A DNA stretch of 64,000 nt from Siphonodentalium dalli (GCA_032622095.1 CP136069.1:29762342-29826341); one strand, 5' to 3'. Shown: positions 30,033 to 42,206, counted from the first letter of the stretch. Notes: generated by a model from the letters alone, not told the origin. Translations and numbers: made by a program.

Positions 30033-32845
30033 TCTCACCCAGATATTTTCAAATGCCTTCAACAGTGCTGAGCATTTAATTTATATGTTAACAATGGCTC
30101 CATTCCCAGTTCTGCACACACAATAACTTTATTAAGTGTCTCCATCTATGTAAAAAGACAAAAAAGTATGCTTAACTATGTGATGACTAAATAGTTATTG
30201 ATGAGTAGCTTACTTGAGAAATGTTCAGGTAATTGTTAAATGGCCCATTATGCCCTTTTTGATGTTTTTATTTTTATTTTACAACTGCGGTAACAGGAGT
30301 TTGAAATTTCAGTCTGATAAATATGTTGAGATCAATATCTTTACCAGAAATTATCCTATTTCGGATCAATTTTAAGTTCTAAAAGCCCATCTGGGGTGCA
30401 GTGTCAAATTCAAAGTTAGAAACCCCCAACTAAAGACTTTCTAGTGTGACCATATTTGGTGTGGGGCCCCACACTGTGGTCTGTGAATGTAGCCATTGTA
30501 TTCATGTATTTGTTTCCCTTCATATCAAATCAAATTTGGTTTAAAATCTGTATAGGACCAAGAAAAACAGAGAAATTTAACTAATTCAATAAAAAAATGT
30601 AAAACAATTCACTTCAAGTTTTATTACTTCCAATACCACGCCTGCCATTCGATTTGCCGCCTCTCTGGCTGACAAGACTGCTCTAAAAGGCCGCCTCTGT
30701 GGCCAGAACGTTGCTATTTGGAGAGGCTGAAGGTGCTTCCATCAATAAAACTGAATTGACAGGTAAGTATCAAAATTAACAGATTCACCCTGTACTGTGA
30801 TTATAGCCTGACTGTACATTTTATCACTAACCGCAGAAATATCTAGACTCATACAATAGGCTTTCCAAAGCGAGTAGGTATGACATTTTCTCACGCCCCT
30901 GCCCAATGACGCATGTCTTCTATTCCACTGTATCTCATGGTTCGGCCAGGTGTGAGAAAATTATGAAATCCGAACTGAGTTTCTTGTTGACATGGTCCAC
31001 ATGTAGTGGGTGAATGGCAGATATAGAAACCCAGACAATGTATACAACGAACACGGATCATTGTCTACACGAAGCCTGGAAAAACACAAGGACCCCGGAT
31101 CAAATGTTGATATTCAATCAGGCTTCTAGTGGACAATGTCTCCGGGGTTGTTGGTTCCCCAGTTTCTTGTAAACTTGCTCCGGCAAGCCTGCAAATAGCG
31201 TGTCTGTCATTTGCAGAATGAGGTCCCCAGATGGTGAAATTAGTGACGCTATCCTGCACAACTAAATTCACCCTCTGTGGACCTCATTCTGCTTAGGCCC
31301 TCAACTGCTATGGTAGATCTAGGATCAGTTTGAAGTTCCCTAGTTGAAGTCGGTGATGATCACCCAATTGGGCACCTCGATTATGGATTTTACCTTCTGC
31401 AAATTAGGGGATATAGAAACTTCCCAGATGGGAAAACGTAACTAAAAACAATGTTAATTTGATACTATAGATACTTCCCAGAAGATGAGACCTAAGCAGA
31501 ATGAGGTCCGCAGAGGATGAATTTTGTGATGCTAGCCCGCTGTGCGGGATAGCATCGCTAAATTCACCCTCTGGGGACCTCATTCTGCAAATGAGAGACA
31601 CGCTGTTTGCAGGTTTGTACTCAGGGTGTCTTTCTTTGTCGTTCCCTTATTTTGTTCACAAGACATGGGATTTATATTAAAGGCCCATTTAAAGGTACTC
31701 AACCCGATAAAACTCCTCTCAATTACTATTTCAATGGCTTCGGGGGTCAAAAATATTTGATTCGAGTCGAGGAAGTCACCCATCAAAGCTCAGATTTGTT
31801 AGATATCGATTTTAGAAATCTATTATTTTTCATTATCGGGAATACTATCTGGCCCAGAACTCAGTCAAAATTGCGTTAAAATTACCACTTGATTTTAGAG
31901 TTATTCATCCTTGTCTGTTTGAATAGATTTGGAGTACACATCCAGAGCAGATTACGGCAGTTATTGGTACTCATCTCGAGAACATAACAAATTTGAAAAA
32001 TCAATATCTAATAACTCTGTCGAGCTTTGTTTGATGGGTTCCTCGACTCGAATCAAATATTTTTTACCCCCAAAGCCAAAGAAATAGTAATATAGGACCC
32101 TCTGATCGGATTGTTGTTGTTGGAATCTGTTGAGATGGGGACCCTCTTTACGGGTTGAGTACCTTTAATTTTCGAGTCACCGATTATTTTTTATAGTGAC
32201 TTGATATACGGTTTTAATAACAATATATGCCATAAAATATGATTAAAATACTATAATTCATCACTATTTGAAACATCTGTGTCTCAGAAGATGCCCACAG
32301 AGAAATAAAAAACTGCTGAAGACTTCCCCCCTCTTGCATCCAGAATTCAAACTTGTTCAATTAAATGGGAACAAGTCTATCTTTAATATATAGAGTTATT
32401 CCCCCTGCATTGAAAATAATACTGATTTTTACTTCAATCTTGATGAAAAAACGCATTGGCAACTCAACAAAAACAAGAAGTCCACAGTATATTGCACCGG
32501 ATAAGTTGATAATACAATGTTTTGGAGCTTCCTCTTTCAAATGGTATATATATGGCATATATTTTATATAAAGTAATCTGGGGTATTCGAAATTAAGTGG
32601 GCTGTTAACATCTGGTTTGGGATCTTCTGCATGCCGTGGGCTTCCTGTAGACATGCTCTGGGGGTTTTATGTGTGTCTATCAGCCACGCAGGATGATATA
32701 TCATATATGTATTGATCTATATTTATCCACAAGGCGAAAGCATAATTACACAATTAATTAATTTAGTTTGAGGACTGAACATTATTATTGGTAGACCTCT
32801 GCACCCCCCCCCCCCACCAGGACTCAACTTCACCCCACTAATTTT
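30033..32845 (+). repeat. Segmental duplication block A, copy 3 (partial)
   Basis: Matches 3384-5713 of copy 1, including the 4511-4942 H2 element (here 31195-31616) that copy 2 lost. It carries a private 472-bp insertion at 31693-32164. Copy 3 retains the 'taactttattaagtgtctcc' piece that copy 2 has and copy 1 lacks near 3475, so the deletion history differs between copies. Ends at 'caccccactaatttt'. Confidence 0.9.
31693..32164. mobile_element. piggyBac-like MITE in a TTAA site
   Basis: Inverted ends AGGTACTCAACCCG / CGGGTTGAGTACCT, flanked by TTAA at 31689-31692 and 32165-32168. Copy 1 (near 5013) shows the empty 'cccatTTAAttttcg'. Inside, a subterminal inverted pair (aattactatttcaatggctt... 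/ ...gccaaagaaatagtaat, with 'aatatttgattcgagtcgagga' and its complement) extends the foldback. A relative is at 55570-55979. No transposase. Confidence 0.85.
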
Positions 32846-32879
32846 CTTTCTTAATGTCTCTCTAATTTTTTTCGGTTGT

Positions 32880-33380
32880 TAACAAGAAAAAAAGTGGCCG
32901 CAGAGACTCCAGACAAGATGGCGTCCATCATGGCGGCCATTTTTTTTATATGCACCAGGTCTCTTTGGTCGCCGTTATAGTATAAAAGATGATGTCACAT
33001 GCGGTCTTGTTTTCCGTTCGATTCGTTATGGTAACATAAAACCCTTACAAACTAGCCAAAAATCTGACACAAAAATCAAATATGGCGGCCAAGATGACCG
33101 CCGAAATGTGAAAATTTGCTATTTTTCGGAAATTTCACCACCTTTCGTTTGTCTCTATGGGAAAATATTGGCACTTTGACGCGATTTTATACAGTTATCG
33201 TCTAGAAGAGTCATTGGCGAACACACATGGACCATAATATACATTCCTTGCTGGATAGTTTTGTCCGATATCACGTTTTCCCAAATGCCGGTATAATCCG
33301 GTCAAAGCCAAATCGACGCTAATAACGCAATGTCTGTTTCGAATCAATGAATGTTATTGCTATCATAACAAAACCCATTC
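32880..33380 (+). repeat. ATGGCGGCC-rich sequence outside the foldback
   Basis: Contains 'aagatggcgtccatcatggcggcc' (about 32918-32941) and 'atggcggccaagatgaccgcc' near 33084, related to the repeat units inside the neighbouring foldback arm but not mirrored at its other end. No gene. Confidence 0.5.
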
Positions 33381-36300
33381 GTATATATGTGCAGGAGATA
33401 CTCGAGCTAGGATTCCTGTTATACCTGAGTTGAGGAATATTCACCCAAATCCAAGATGGCGGCCAAAATGGCCACCAGAAAAATCGCTGATTTTAACATT
33501 AGTGAGAGTTATTGTCACAACTCCACACCTGCTTACTATTGTGAGTTGGGAACACTGAGAACTGCCCTTATGTCACATCCAAATAAAAGTCCCCCAAATC
33601 CAAAATGGCGCCCACAATGGCGGACAAATTTTTAAAAATCACCGAAATTCCCTCATTTTCACATCATTGGGCATTATTGTCGAGAAAACTCCACACATGC
33701 CGACAGTTGAGTTGGAAATACTGAGGTGAAGTAATTACCTTGCATCTGATGAAGAAAATTGTTTTCCAAATCGAAGATGGCGGCCAAAATGGCGTTCGAA
33801 ATTTGAAAACAAGCTTACATTCTTTTACTTTCTTACTATGGGCGTTATTGTTACGCGAATTCTACCCACAATTACATGTTCATATGGAACATTGATATGA
33901 AATATTCATTTGAGTTTGGCCAACTCTCACAGTCAAGATGGCTGCCAAACTGACGGCCAGAAATTGAAAAGAAGTCGAAATTGTCACATACTAATTTCAA
34001 CTTTTTGTCATAATATCAATATGTATGGATTGAACGAAACGGTACATAAGCCATCTATTAGTTCCAACATAGGTCGTCGCCTTCTGGAGGGATGAAAACC
34101 CACAATAATCTCGATGTGGCATTTCGAAATCCATTCTCCACCAAGCACCCATAATGGTCCATAATGGCCGTAACTTCCAAGAATCAAATCAACAGTACCT
34201 GAGCTTATTTTTATTTGCCACATTCAGCATTATCTGGACCAGCATCCGTCTCTTCGTCACATTAATCTATCTCGCTCGCACCAACACAGTTTTCTACACT
34301 TCTTGATAGAAGGGTCCCACTAATCGGAATGTTTCAAACAACACATATGCCGGTGTCAAGCTCACGTGTTTATCTGGAAAGCTGGGAATTATTATCCTTA
34401 TTCTTGGCGAGCTTCATTCGTGGTAGCTTATGGCATAATTCAGATGCTACATATGGGATCTGAGCGTCTTCTTGCGTGATAAACTAGAAAGGTATGCGGT
34501 CGATGCGAATACTAGCTTTCAGAAGGACCTCTCTATCTGCGTATTTTTCAGATTTGGTTACCTAATGTGGATAAAATAAATGTACATCTGGTGATCTTAC
34601 CATCTAACCACTTCTCAATACATGTACATGGTTCATCAATTCACATATTCACGTACTGACGTAGCCGGACAACTTCTGTATATGGCTTCCAATGTTGAAA
34701 GCCTACCATTTGACGGATGCCTTTCTGCTGAGGCGTAGATAGCCATAATGCATAATATAACCACACTTCTTGACCATGATCATAAGAACAGTCCTGGTGG
34801 CGTCCATCAATCGTCTCACTATACAGATCCAAGCAGATAATAACAATACAAGCGGTGCTAGTTTGTGGGCATGTGTCTTGATAGTGGAAATTAAATTGGA
34901 CCATGACTGCACCGCCCCTTCTTTGGGTATGTTTTAGATTCAGACATGATCTCATGTGGCTTTGCTTTCCCTGTGTGCTAAGATTGTATCTTCCAATCCA
35001 TTTGGAAGCCGTTCTTAATCAACTGGACCAGGCGTGTACCATTGGCTACTACTATATAAGCCCAACACAGACTGGGATGCAGTCTTTTGATAGTTGGTAT
35101 GTCATACTCACGCTGGATAATGGTCGGTATGGTTCAATAAAGTACATTGCCATCAACACAAGGGTGAAATGTTCAACGCGAACAACATCTAGAGTAATGT
35201 TACTTTGATGCTATCGTGCATTCAGTTTAACCTACGTTGGGTAAACCAAGTGATTTCTTGGTAACATCACCATTCAAAACCATTGTCCTATATGATACAT
35301 ATTAACTACTATATTCTAAATATATAATATAAAGCTATATGATCATAAAGGTCACGTTCACCAACGTCCACATCCATTGCCGTCGATACTATAAATTGTT
35401 CACACACAGTGAAATAAATGCACCACAGTTCCTGACATTTTCTTGAATAATACCGCCCACATACTTACACTAACCCTGAGAGAGGATAACAACAACGCAT
35501 ATCTTCATTCCATAAAGACATTATCCCTTAGCCCATCCGACAAAATTATACGTCGGGTCAAGTTGATTCAGAACGGCCTTGAAACGGATGTGGAAATACA
35601 ATCTTACCACACCAAAAACACCAACACGCAAGACATTCTATATCTGAAACATTCACCTGGTGTAGGGGTGTATTCATTCCCACTGTCATGGCGCATGTCC
35701 ACACACTAGCACCGCGAGTATTGTTCTTCTCTGCAGGGAGCTATTCGACGAGACGACTGCGGGACGTCACACAGTTTGCTTAGGATCATGATCAAGAAGT
35801 GTGGGTAGTCGGTGCATTATGGTCTTCTCATTAGCAGATAGGCATCCGTCCAAGGGAATGAGACAGCTAGCTACCTTCGAAATACTGCCGAAGTTGTCCA
35901 CGTAGGCCAATACGTTCGCTAAGTTTGTGAGTTGAACCATCTATTGAGAAGTGACTAGTTAACTGGGAAGTTCGCCAGGTGTGCATGTTGTTATCCCATG
36001 GGGTATGAGAAAGATATACATAGAGATGACCTTCTGTAAGCTTGTATACTTATCGACCATATGCCTTTCTATTCCAAGATGACGAACAAATCCCATATTT
36101 AGCAAGTATTTAAAATCTTAAGCTAGACACCGGAATATTAATTGTTTGAAACGTTATGATTAGAGGGACCCTTCTCCTAGGAAGTGTACGTTGAATACTT
36201 TGTCGGTGTGAGCGAGCTAGATTTATCAGTCAAAGAAATGGAAACTGGTCCAGATCATTAAGGACGTGGCAAATCAGAATATGTTATCAGGTAATTGTTC

Positions 36301-36973
36301 TAATATGGTTATTCGGCGCACCTACGGTTACGGCCATTATCGGCGCGAAGTGTCGAATGGATTTCGAAATGCCACATTTCGGCCTCCAGTTTAGCTGCCA
36401 TCTTGACCTTGAGTATCAATTGCAAAACTCAAATGAATGCTTCATATCAATATTCCATATCAACATGCAATAGTGGGTAGAATTCGCGAAACAGTAACGC
36501 CCGTCGTAAGAAAGTAGAGGAATGTAGGCGTGTTGTCAAATATCGGTCGCCATTTTGGCCGCCATCTTAGATTTGGAAAACCATTTCTTGCATGGGATTT
36601 AAGGTATTTACTTCACCACAGTATTTCCAACTCAGCTATAAGCATGGGTGGAGTTGTCTCGACAATAATGCCCAATGATGTGAATATGAGGGATTTTCGG
36701 TGATTTTTCTAAATCTGTCCGCCATTTTGGATTTGGGGGACTTTTATTTGGATGCAATATAAGGACAGTTCTTCGACTCAGTGTCTCCAACTCACAATAG
36801 TAAGCAGGTGTGGAGTTGTCGTGACAATAACTCTCACTAATGTTAAAATCAGCGATTTTCGGCGATTTTTCTATTTCTGGTGGCCATTTTGGCCACCATC
36901 TAGGATTTGGATGAATATTCCCCAACTCAGGTAAAAGAAGAATCCTAGCCCGGGTATCTCCTGCACATATATA
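33381..36973. mobile_element. 3.6-kb foldback element with diverged long inverted arms
   Basis: The left arm pairs with the right arm in inverse order: 33381-33500 with 36860-36973, 34250-34330 with about 36150-36240, 34690-34800 with 35770-35870, and 34840-34900 with 35675-35740. The axis is near 35.2 kb with a loop of roughly 600 bp. The arms are clearly more diverged than those of the 9.9-kb palindrome, so this is older. Outer parts consist of degenerate repeats of about 160 bp carrying AAGATGGCGGC-type motifs. An 88-codon frame at 35443-35709 sits at the inner right edge; its 3' part is mirrored in the left arm. I cannot assign it to a family, and the left-arm version is disrupted. No target duplication could be read. 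Confidence 0.65.
33440..34000 (+). repeat. Phased array of AAGATGGCGGC-type motifs
   Basis: Units of about 150-170 bp start with the motif at about 33453, 33603, 33774 and 33935, followed by related text ('gttattgtcacaactccacacctgc...ttgagttggaaatactgag'). The mirrored array lies at about 36380-36900. AAGATGGCGGC matches the known YY1 binding consensus. Whether anything binds here is unknown. Confidence 0.6.
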
Positions 36974-37139
36974 ATCATGGTACCGATTGTCCATTTATAA
37001 GTGGACAATCCTTGAAGAATTGCCTGTATTATTGGCCATAAATATAAATTATAATATAAAATATATTGGTTACATGAATGCACCGTCTCAGAATTCCGTT
37101 AAAACAACTAATCCTTCAAATTATTACAAAAAACTACGG

Positions 37140-38100
37140 CTCATTACTGCAGGTTTCTCATTCACCACAGTTTTTATGTGAACAAAACATGTCAAAGTAC
37201 CGGCCGTTATCAATAGGATGTGATGTCAGTGATGATATTATTCCGACTGCATTCAGCACCGACGAAAGCCCGATCACCGAACACAACGAAGTTGAAAGCC
37301 AGACCACCCCCGCATCTGGGAACTCGTCCTTCTTACCACCCACTCGACACGATAACTCTGACATTAACAGCATGTATGTGGTGTTATCTCCTGATAAACC
37401 ATCTGGAGCAATTCCATCTCGACATCCCTGCATCAGACACAGGCGCTGTAAACTACACGCAAACCAATGAAGAGTTGGACGGATTCATTGGTGCCTCATC
37501 CAGAAAACGAAAACACACCAAAAATGTTCTTCTTAGGTGGAATATCGCTTAAAACTACAGCTGATATCCGTAGTTACCCGATCAAGAGGGGCGTATAACC
37601 CACATTTGTGAGACTCATCAAAAGTTCAATTAGTGGAACCCAATCCGAGAATAATTGTTTTTGCACCGGACGCAGACACTCTATACTCAGCGACAGTTTC
37701 CTGCCCAGAGGAGTGCGCTGCAGGAATCACTGAACTAAATGGTTTCCCATAGGCGACAGTGTTAACGTTTCGACCGAATTCATAGGTCATGTGTTTACTT
37801 TTAAAAATAAATCCCCAAGTGTACGACAGGGCTATCCCACAGCCAAATTTGGTCTGGAATAACCCAGAACTACAGCAGCTAGTTAGATCAATTTCCCACT
37901 CACAAGAATCCATTCCCCCATTAATTCACCAGTTTAAATTATTTAAATATGATGTACAAATCAAATAAACACGATGTCACCCTTTAATAACGTGTCACGT
38001 GTATCAGCTGAAGGTCATTCTTCAGTTACATTCACCTTTAGCATTCCACGGTGTACTCGCTCCCCGACTCTGGATCACATTTAGCTGCCTGATTCATGTA
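37140..38100 (+). pseudogene. Decayed 5' coding part of a non-LTR retrotransposon
   Basis: Fragmentary protein-like stretches in shifting frames, for example 37190-37470 (begins MSKYRPLSIGCDVSDD, Ser/Thr/Pro-rich) and around 37820-37960, lie immediately upstream of the endonuclease at 38135. Position suggests ORF1 or the leader of the LINE polyprotein. No zinc knuckle or other diagnostic domain was seen, so the call rests on context. Confidence 0.35.
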
Positions 38101-38134
38101 GAGCCTGGCAGCGCAACTCACCACAATTCACATA

Positions 38135-39060
38135 ATGGCTCTATCTACAAAGAGACTTAACATCGTGACTTGGAATGCGACAGGTGTAAAACCTAATTCA
38201 TTGTATCTCTCCATACTTCTGCAGTGTCAACAATTTGATGAGATCGGGATCTCTGAACACTGGCTGAACGCCGAACATTTGTCTTTTCTCGACTCGATCT
38301 CTCCTGATTATGTTGCCGTTTCTACAATAGCGAGACTAATAAGGACACATAACGGCGGTTCTGTCGCTATCCTAATATGCCGAAACCTGGCATTTATTCT
38401 TTTCCATCTACCATAATCAATGACAGACAAATCGCAGTGCAGTTTATAGGTTCGGCATCTGCTCCTTCCAAAGCGTGATACAACTATATCTTACGAGCAC
38501 GAATCACAGTGACGCCTTTTTTCAAGGAATGTTTGGATGAAGTTGAGGCAACAGTTGCTCAACTATCAGTCGCGGGTCCAGTCGTCGCTATGGGTGACTT
38601 TAATGCACAAATCTGATAATTTCGACCGTATTCCTGAGAGTCACGTGGGACGCCATGCCTTGCTTAATACTTTCATCACGCGCGCTATTATGGACGCTAT
38701 ACGTGTATCTGCTTCTGATAAACGAACCTATTTGCAGCAAATGGATCACCCACCCCCATCGACCATATCATTGTTTCTCTGATGTTAAGTGACTTAGTGT
38801 TTAACTTTCGTATTCTTCCATACCATTCTCTCAACACGTCGTGTCATCCGCCTGTGTCGTGCGGTTTGGACATTCCTATCGTGAACACACACAGTCCTGT
38901 TATTCAACCGGAAAAGAATGAACATACAAACCTTTATTAAAGAATGGTATTTTTGAATCAGATAAAATCCGTTATCCGTCTAGTGAGATATCGATATCTC
39001 AATGGTATTCATCCGCGCTAAAATTAAAAGTGATTCGGTACTAAATGAGTTAATTAAAAC
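38135..39060 (+). pseudogene. LINE apurinic-type endonuclease domain, frameshifted
   Basis: The start has the EEP-fold signature of LINE endonucleases: LNIVTWNATG, then ISEHWL and FLDSISPDY. The same domain continues in other frames with MGDFNA (38592-38606 in the GDFNA part) and the terminal IDHI motif (38758-38769). The three motifs sit in three different frames, so at least two frameshifts exist and the element is dead. Coding-like text peters out near 39060. It nicks target DNA in active LINEs. The rest of the element, linker and RT, resumes at 43590 on the same strand. Confidence 0.75.
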
Positions 39061-39286
39061 TAAAAGTCCCTGAGTGATCAGGTTGAAAAATTGTAATATG
39101 TGATCAATTTTTGTTTGGTTAAACATACTATAATGTTCGCCCCTTTTCCCCTCAACCAATCTGTCTGAAAAATGGAACTATTTTTATATGCACAATCTTA
39201 TTAGCATGGCTGTGCAAATACGCACCTTTACTCCTCTTTCGAGTTGAGCCATGGGCCAACTGAGCGGAGCATATAATAAACAGAAC

Positions 39287-39377
39287 ATCTACACTTTTTG
39301 GTTGGATATGGTAATTATCTCATTCGTGATGATATAATTCATGAGATAATTCCCATATCCAACCAAAAAGTGTAGAT
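39287..39377. repeat. Near-perfect 37-bp inverted repeat (hairpin)
   Basis: Arms 39287-39323 and 39341-39377 begin ATCTACACTTTTTGGTTGG and are complementary with a single mismatch across a 17-nt loop. Flanks show no clear duplication. It may be a minimal MITE or a transcribed hairpin. It interrupts the region between the two LINE halves. Confidence 0.75.
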
Positions 39378-39399
39378 ATCCTCTATATCACTCGTGTAT

Positions 39400-40230
39400 T
39401 GAAAAGTCATGCATATCTCTCATTGACACTATGCCAGACAACTATGCCCGACGACCTGTCGCGTTTATATGACAATATCGTTTCAATGCTGTTATCGTCG
39501 TCTGAAATATCCGCTGGATACAGGAGAGGGGTCGGAAAAAAGTGACATCACAGTAGGTTGAAAAAACTTTTTTCCGGCTCTTGTGTACCCACCACCCCCA
39601 TATTTGAAGGAAAACATATTTTTTTCCAATTTCATGCGGGGTACCCTTTTTACCTCCAAATCTGTAGTCTCACACCATTTAAGCTTGATGTGCAGTATTA
39701 CAATTAGCCTATTTCCATTTCTGGTTCTTCTAAGTCATTCCAACATCGCGAAGAACCGCATGAAAAAATGGATGAAACATAAATTTCAGTCTCAGAACAG
39801 ATAAGAATCGTATAAAGCTGCACCAGCGTTGTCCAGTTTGTTTTTGTAGACTTAATTGATGCAAGACAGTATTGACTTGTAAACAAGTTATGTGAACATT
39901 TTACGAAATTTCCAGTGATTTTCAGATTAGTAATCACCTGAAACCTGTATCAAAATAATAAAATATCAATTTTGGCAAAACATTTATGCTAAATAATACT
40001 TGATCCACAAGATCTATACCATCTCACACCATGGCTTTTAACAGATTTATCAGCATCCATATGGCTTTGATGTGAAATTAAATTTTTTGTCTATAAACAA
40101 ACAATAAATACAACTAAATAAAACAAACAAAAATTAACACTGGATGTTGCTTTAAATAGGATTCAATAATTTCTAGAATGATGAGATTTCTATGTTTTTG
40201 CCTCTAATTATGTCTGTCTGATCAGGTATA
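39400..40230. other. Gene-free AT-rich stretch
   Basis: No domain recognised in any frame. Short frames at 39583-39937 are unsupported. Nothing repeated was noticed. Confidence 0.5.
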
Positions 40231-40239
40231 ACAAGAGAT

Positions 40240-41025
40240 GGACTGTCGTCCGGTGCATACCCCCTTGTGGCATACCGCCTGGTGTGGGCATATTTATAAC
40301 TTATGTCTGATGGACCCAAAAATCAGCATTTTTATATAAACAAAGACGAAAAACTATAGAACGAAAAACCAAAACAAAACAGTGGTGAACATCCATACCA
40401 AATTCATTGAGATCCGAGCATTACTGTTCAAGTTATCACCTGAACAGACATCGGGTATACCAAAAAGCCAATATTTCCATATAAACAAAAAATGAATAAT
40501 TAACGCTATAACGGAAACTCGAACAAAACAATTGAATCCTCTATTGAAAGTCGCCATAATAGTGAACATCCATACAAATTTCATTGAGGTACGAGAACTA
40601 CTGTTATGACCTGAACAGACATCGGATGGACCAAAAAGCCAACATTTCCAGATAAACAAAGATGAATAACTCTAGAACGGAAAACCCGAACAAAACAATG
40701 GACCCCTCTATTAAATGTTCTCATAGTAGTGAACATCAATACCAAATTTCATTGAGATCCCAGCACAACTGTTGAAGTTACTACACGAACAGACACCAGA
40801 CGGACCAAAAAGCCAACATTTCCAGATAATCAAAGATGAATAACTCTAGAATGGAAAATCGGAACAAAACGATGGAACTCTCTATTCAATGTCCTCATAG
40901 TAGTGAACATCCATACCTAATTTCATTGAGATCCGAGTACTACTGTTCAAGTTATGAGATGAACAGACATCGGACGGACGTACGTACGTACGTACGGACA
41001 GGTGCAAAACAGTATACCCCCCCCT
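40240..41025 (-). mobile_element. pearl/HINE-like element with four core repeats
   Basis: About four tandem units of about 165 bp run from 40318 to 40975 ('gaacatccataccaaatttcattgagatccgag', '...gaacagacatcgg', '...ccaaaaagccaacatttccagataaac'), followed by a GGACGGACGTACG microsatellite (about 40972-41000) and a C-rich end. Core repeats of about 160 bp next to a GACG/GTCC-type microsatellite are the layout of bivalve pearl elements and related Helitron-like HINEs. The family name is by layout only. Confidence 0.55.
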
Positions 41026-41027
41026 TT

Positions 41028-41445
41028 TTTTTTAGCTCACCTGAGACGAAGTCTCCGGTGAAGCTATAGTCATCACTCCTCGTCCGTCGTCCGTCCGTCC
41101 GTCCGTCCGTCAAGAATCATCTTCTTCTACCGAACCGTAAGACCAAATGGGTTCATATTTGGTGTGGATGTTCCCTAGTAGGTGACTCGCATTCAGATTT
41201 GTTCAAATGATGTCACCAGGTCCATTAGTTGCGAAATCAGGGCCATAACTCTATTCCTCCATAGTAATTCTTAGAACGACTTCTTGTCAAGAACCATTGG
41301 GCCGATTTAGCTAATATTTGGCATGGAGGGTCCTTGTGTGACTGGTGTTCAGATTTGTTCAAATGAGATCACCCGGTCAATTAGTTGCTTGAATGATAGC
41401 ATGGAAACTGTCCCTTTCCATCACCCCCCCCCCCCCCCCCCCTCA
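41028..41445 (+). mobile_element. HINE-like element starting with AGCTCACCTGAGAC hairpin
   Basis: Opens with the self-complementary AGCTCACCTGAGAC-gaa-GTCTCCGGTGAaGCT (about 41034-41065), then (GTCC)n, then two diverged core units of about 150 bp ('gggttcatatttggtgtgg...cagatttgttcaaatga'). It breaks at a C20 run (41427-41442). The same element type is at 42662-43010. Confidence 0.6.
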
Positions 41446-41663
41446 TGACCCAGTCCACCACCCTGCCACCAACCAACAGCACCCCACCCATCTCACCTCT
41501 TCCGCCAGCAGATTCAGCAAGTGGTATTAGCTCTAGACAGAGAGAGCTAATAACAGTCATAATGAGATGTTATCTGACAGACAGTTGTGAACAGTAAACA
41601 ACTGCTTAGCAGTCATGATGTCCCATGTGTGTCATTAAAATCAAATCAAATCAAAATGCCTGT

Positions 41664-42074
41664 GTGTCTGACATTTGCAGAATGAGGTCCCCAGTGGGTA
41701 AATTTAGTGATGCTGCCCTGTACATTATGCTAGCATCGGCAAATACACTCTCCAGGGACCCCAGTCACATTATGCCTCATCTTCAGGGAAGTATATAGGG
41801 TCTTAATTTGACATTTTGACTTACCTTTTCCCTTATGTTTAGTTTCTATATCCCTTTAATTTACAGAAGATAAAATGGATAATTGATGTGCCCAATGGGT
41901 GCACATCACCAACTTTAACTGGAGAACATCAGTCTGTTCCTATGTCACCCATAGCAGTTGAGGCCTAAACAGAATGAGGTCCCCAGAGGGTGAATTTGGT
42001 GATGCTAGCCCACATTGCAGGATTGCGTCACTAAATTCAACCTTTAGGGACCTCATTCTGCAAATGTCAGACAC
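41664..42074. mobile_element. H2 family MITE, archetypal full-length copy
   Basis: GTGTCTGACATTTGCAG at the left and CTGCAAATGTCAGACAC at the right, 411 bp. The left hairpin is at about 41679-41775 and the right at 41971-42064, with a spacer of about 195 bp holding 'cccatagcagttgagg' and 'gtgcccaatgggtgc'. This copy lies outside the segmental duplications and so defines the family's layout independently. Confidence 0.8.
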
Positions 42075-42142
42075 TATATTCAGGCTTGGCTGTTCCAATA
42101 TTATATTCTTAACCACCACCTATCCAGTTGAACTCATTATAC

Positions 42143-42206
42143 CCTGATGCTAGCCCGCCTTGCGGAATAGTGTCATTAAATTCACCTTTTGGGGACCTCA
42201 TTCTGG
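42143..42206. repeat. H2 family fragment
   Basis: Right half of an H2 hairpin: gctagcccgccttgcgg core followed by attaaattcacc...ggacctcattctg. No left partner. Confidence 0.6.

Noticed and set aside
35443-35709. 88-codon frame at the inner edge of the foldback, considered as a capsid-like fragment
   Set aside because: The ending ...VYSFPLSW only loosely recalls capsid C-termini; the left-arm counterpart is disrupted and no other virus-like motif is present. Kept only as part of the foldback description.
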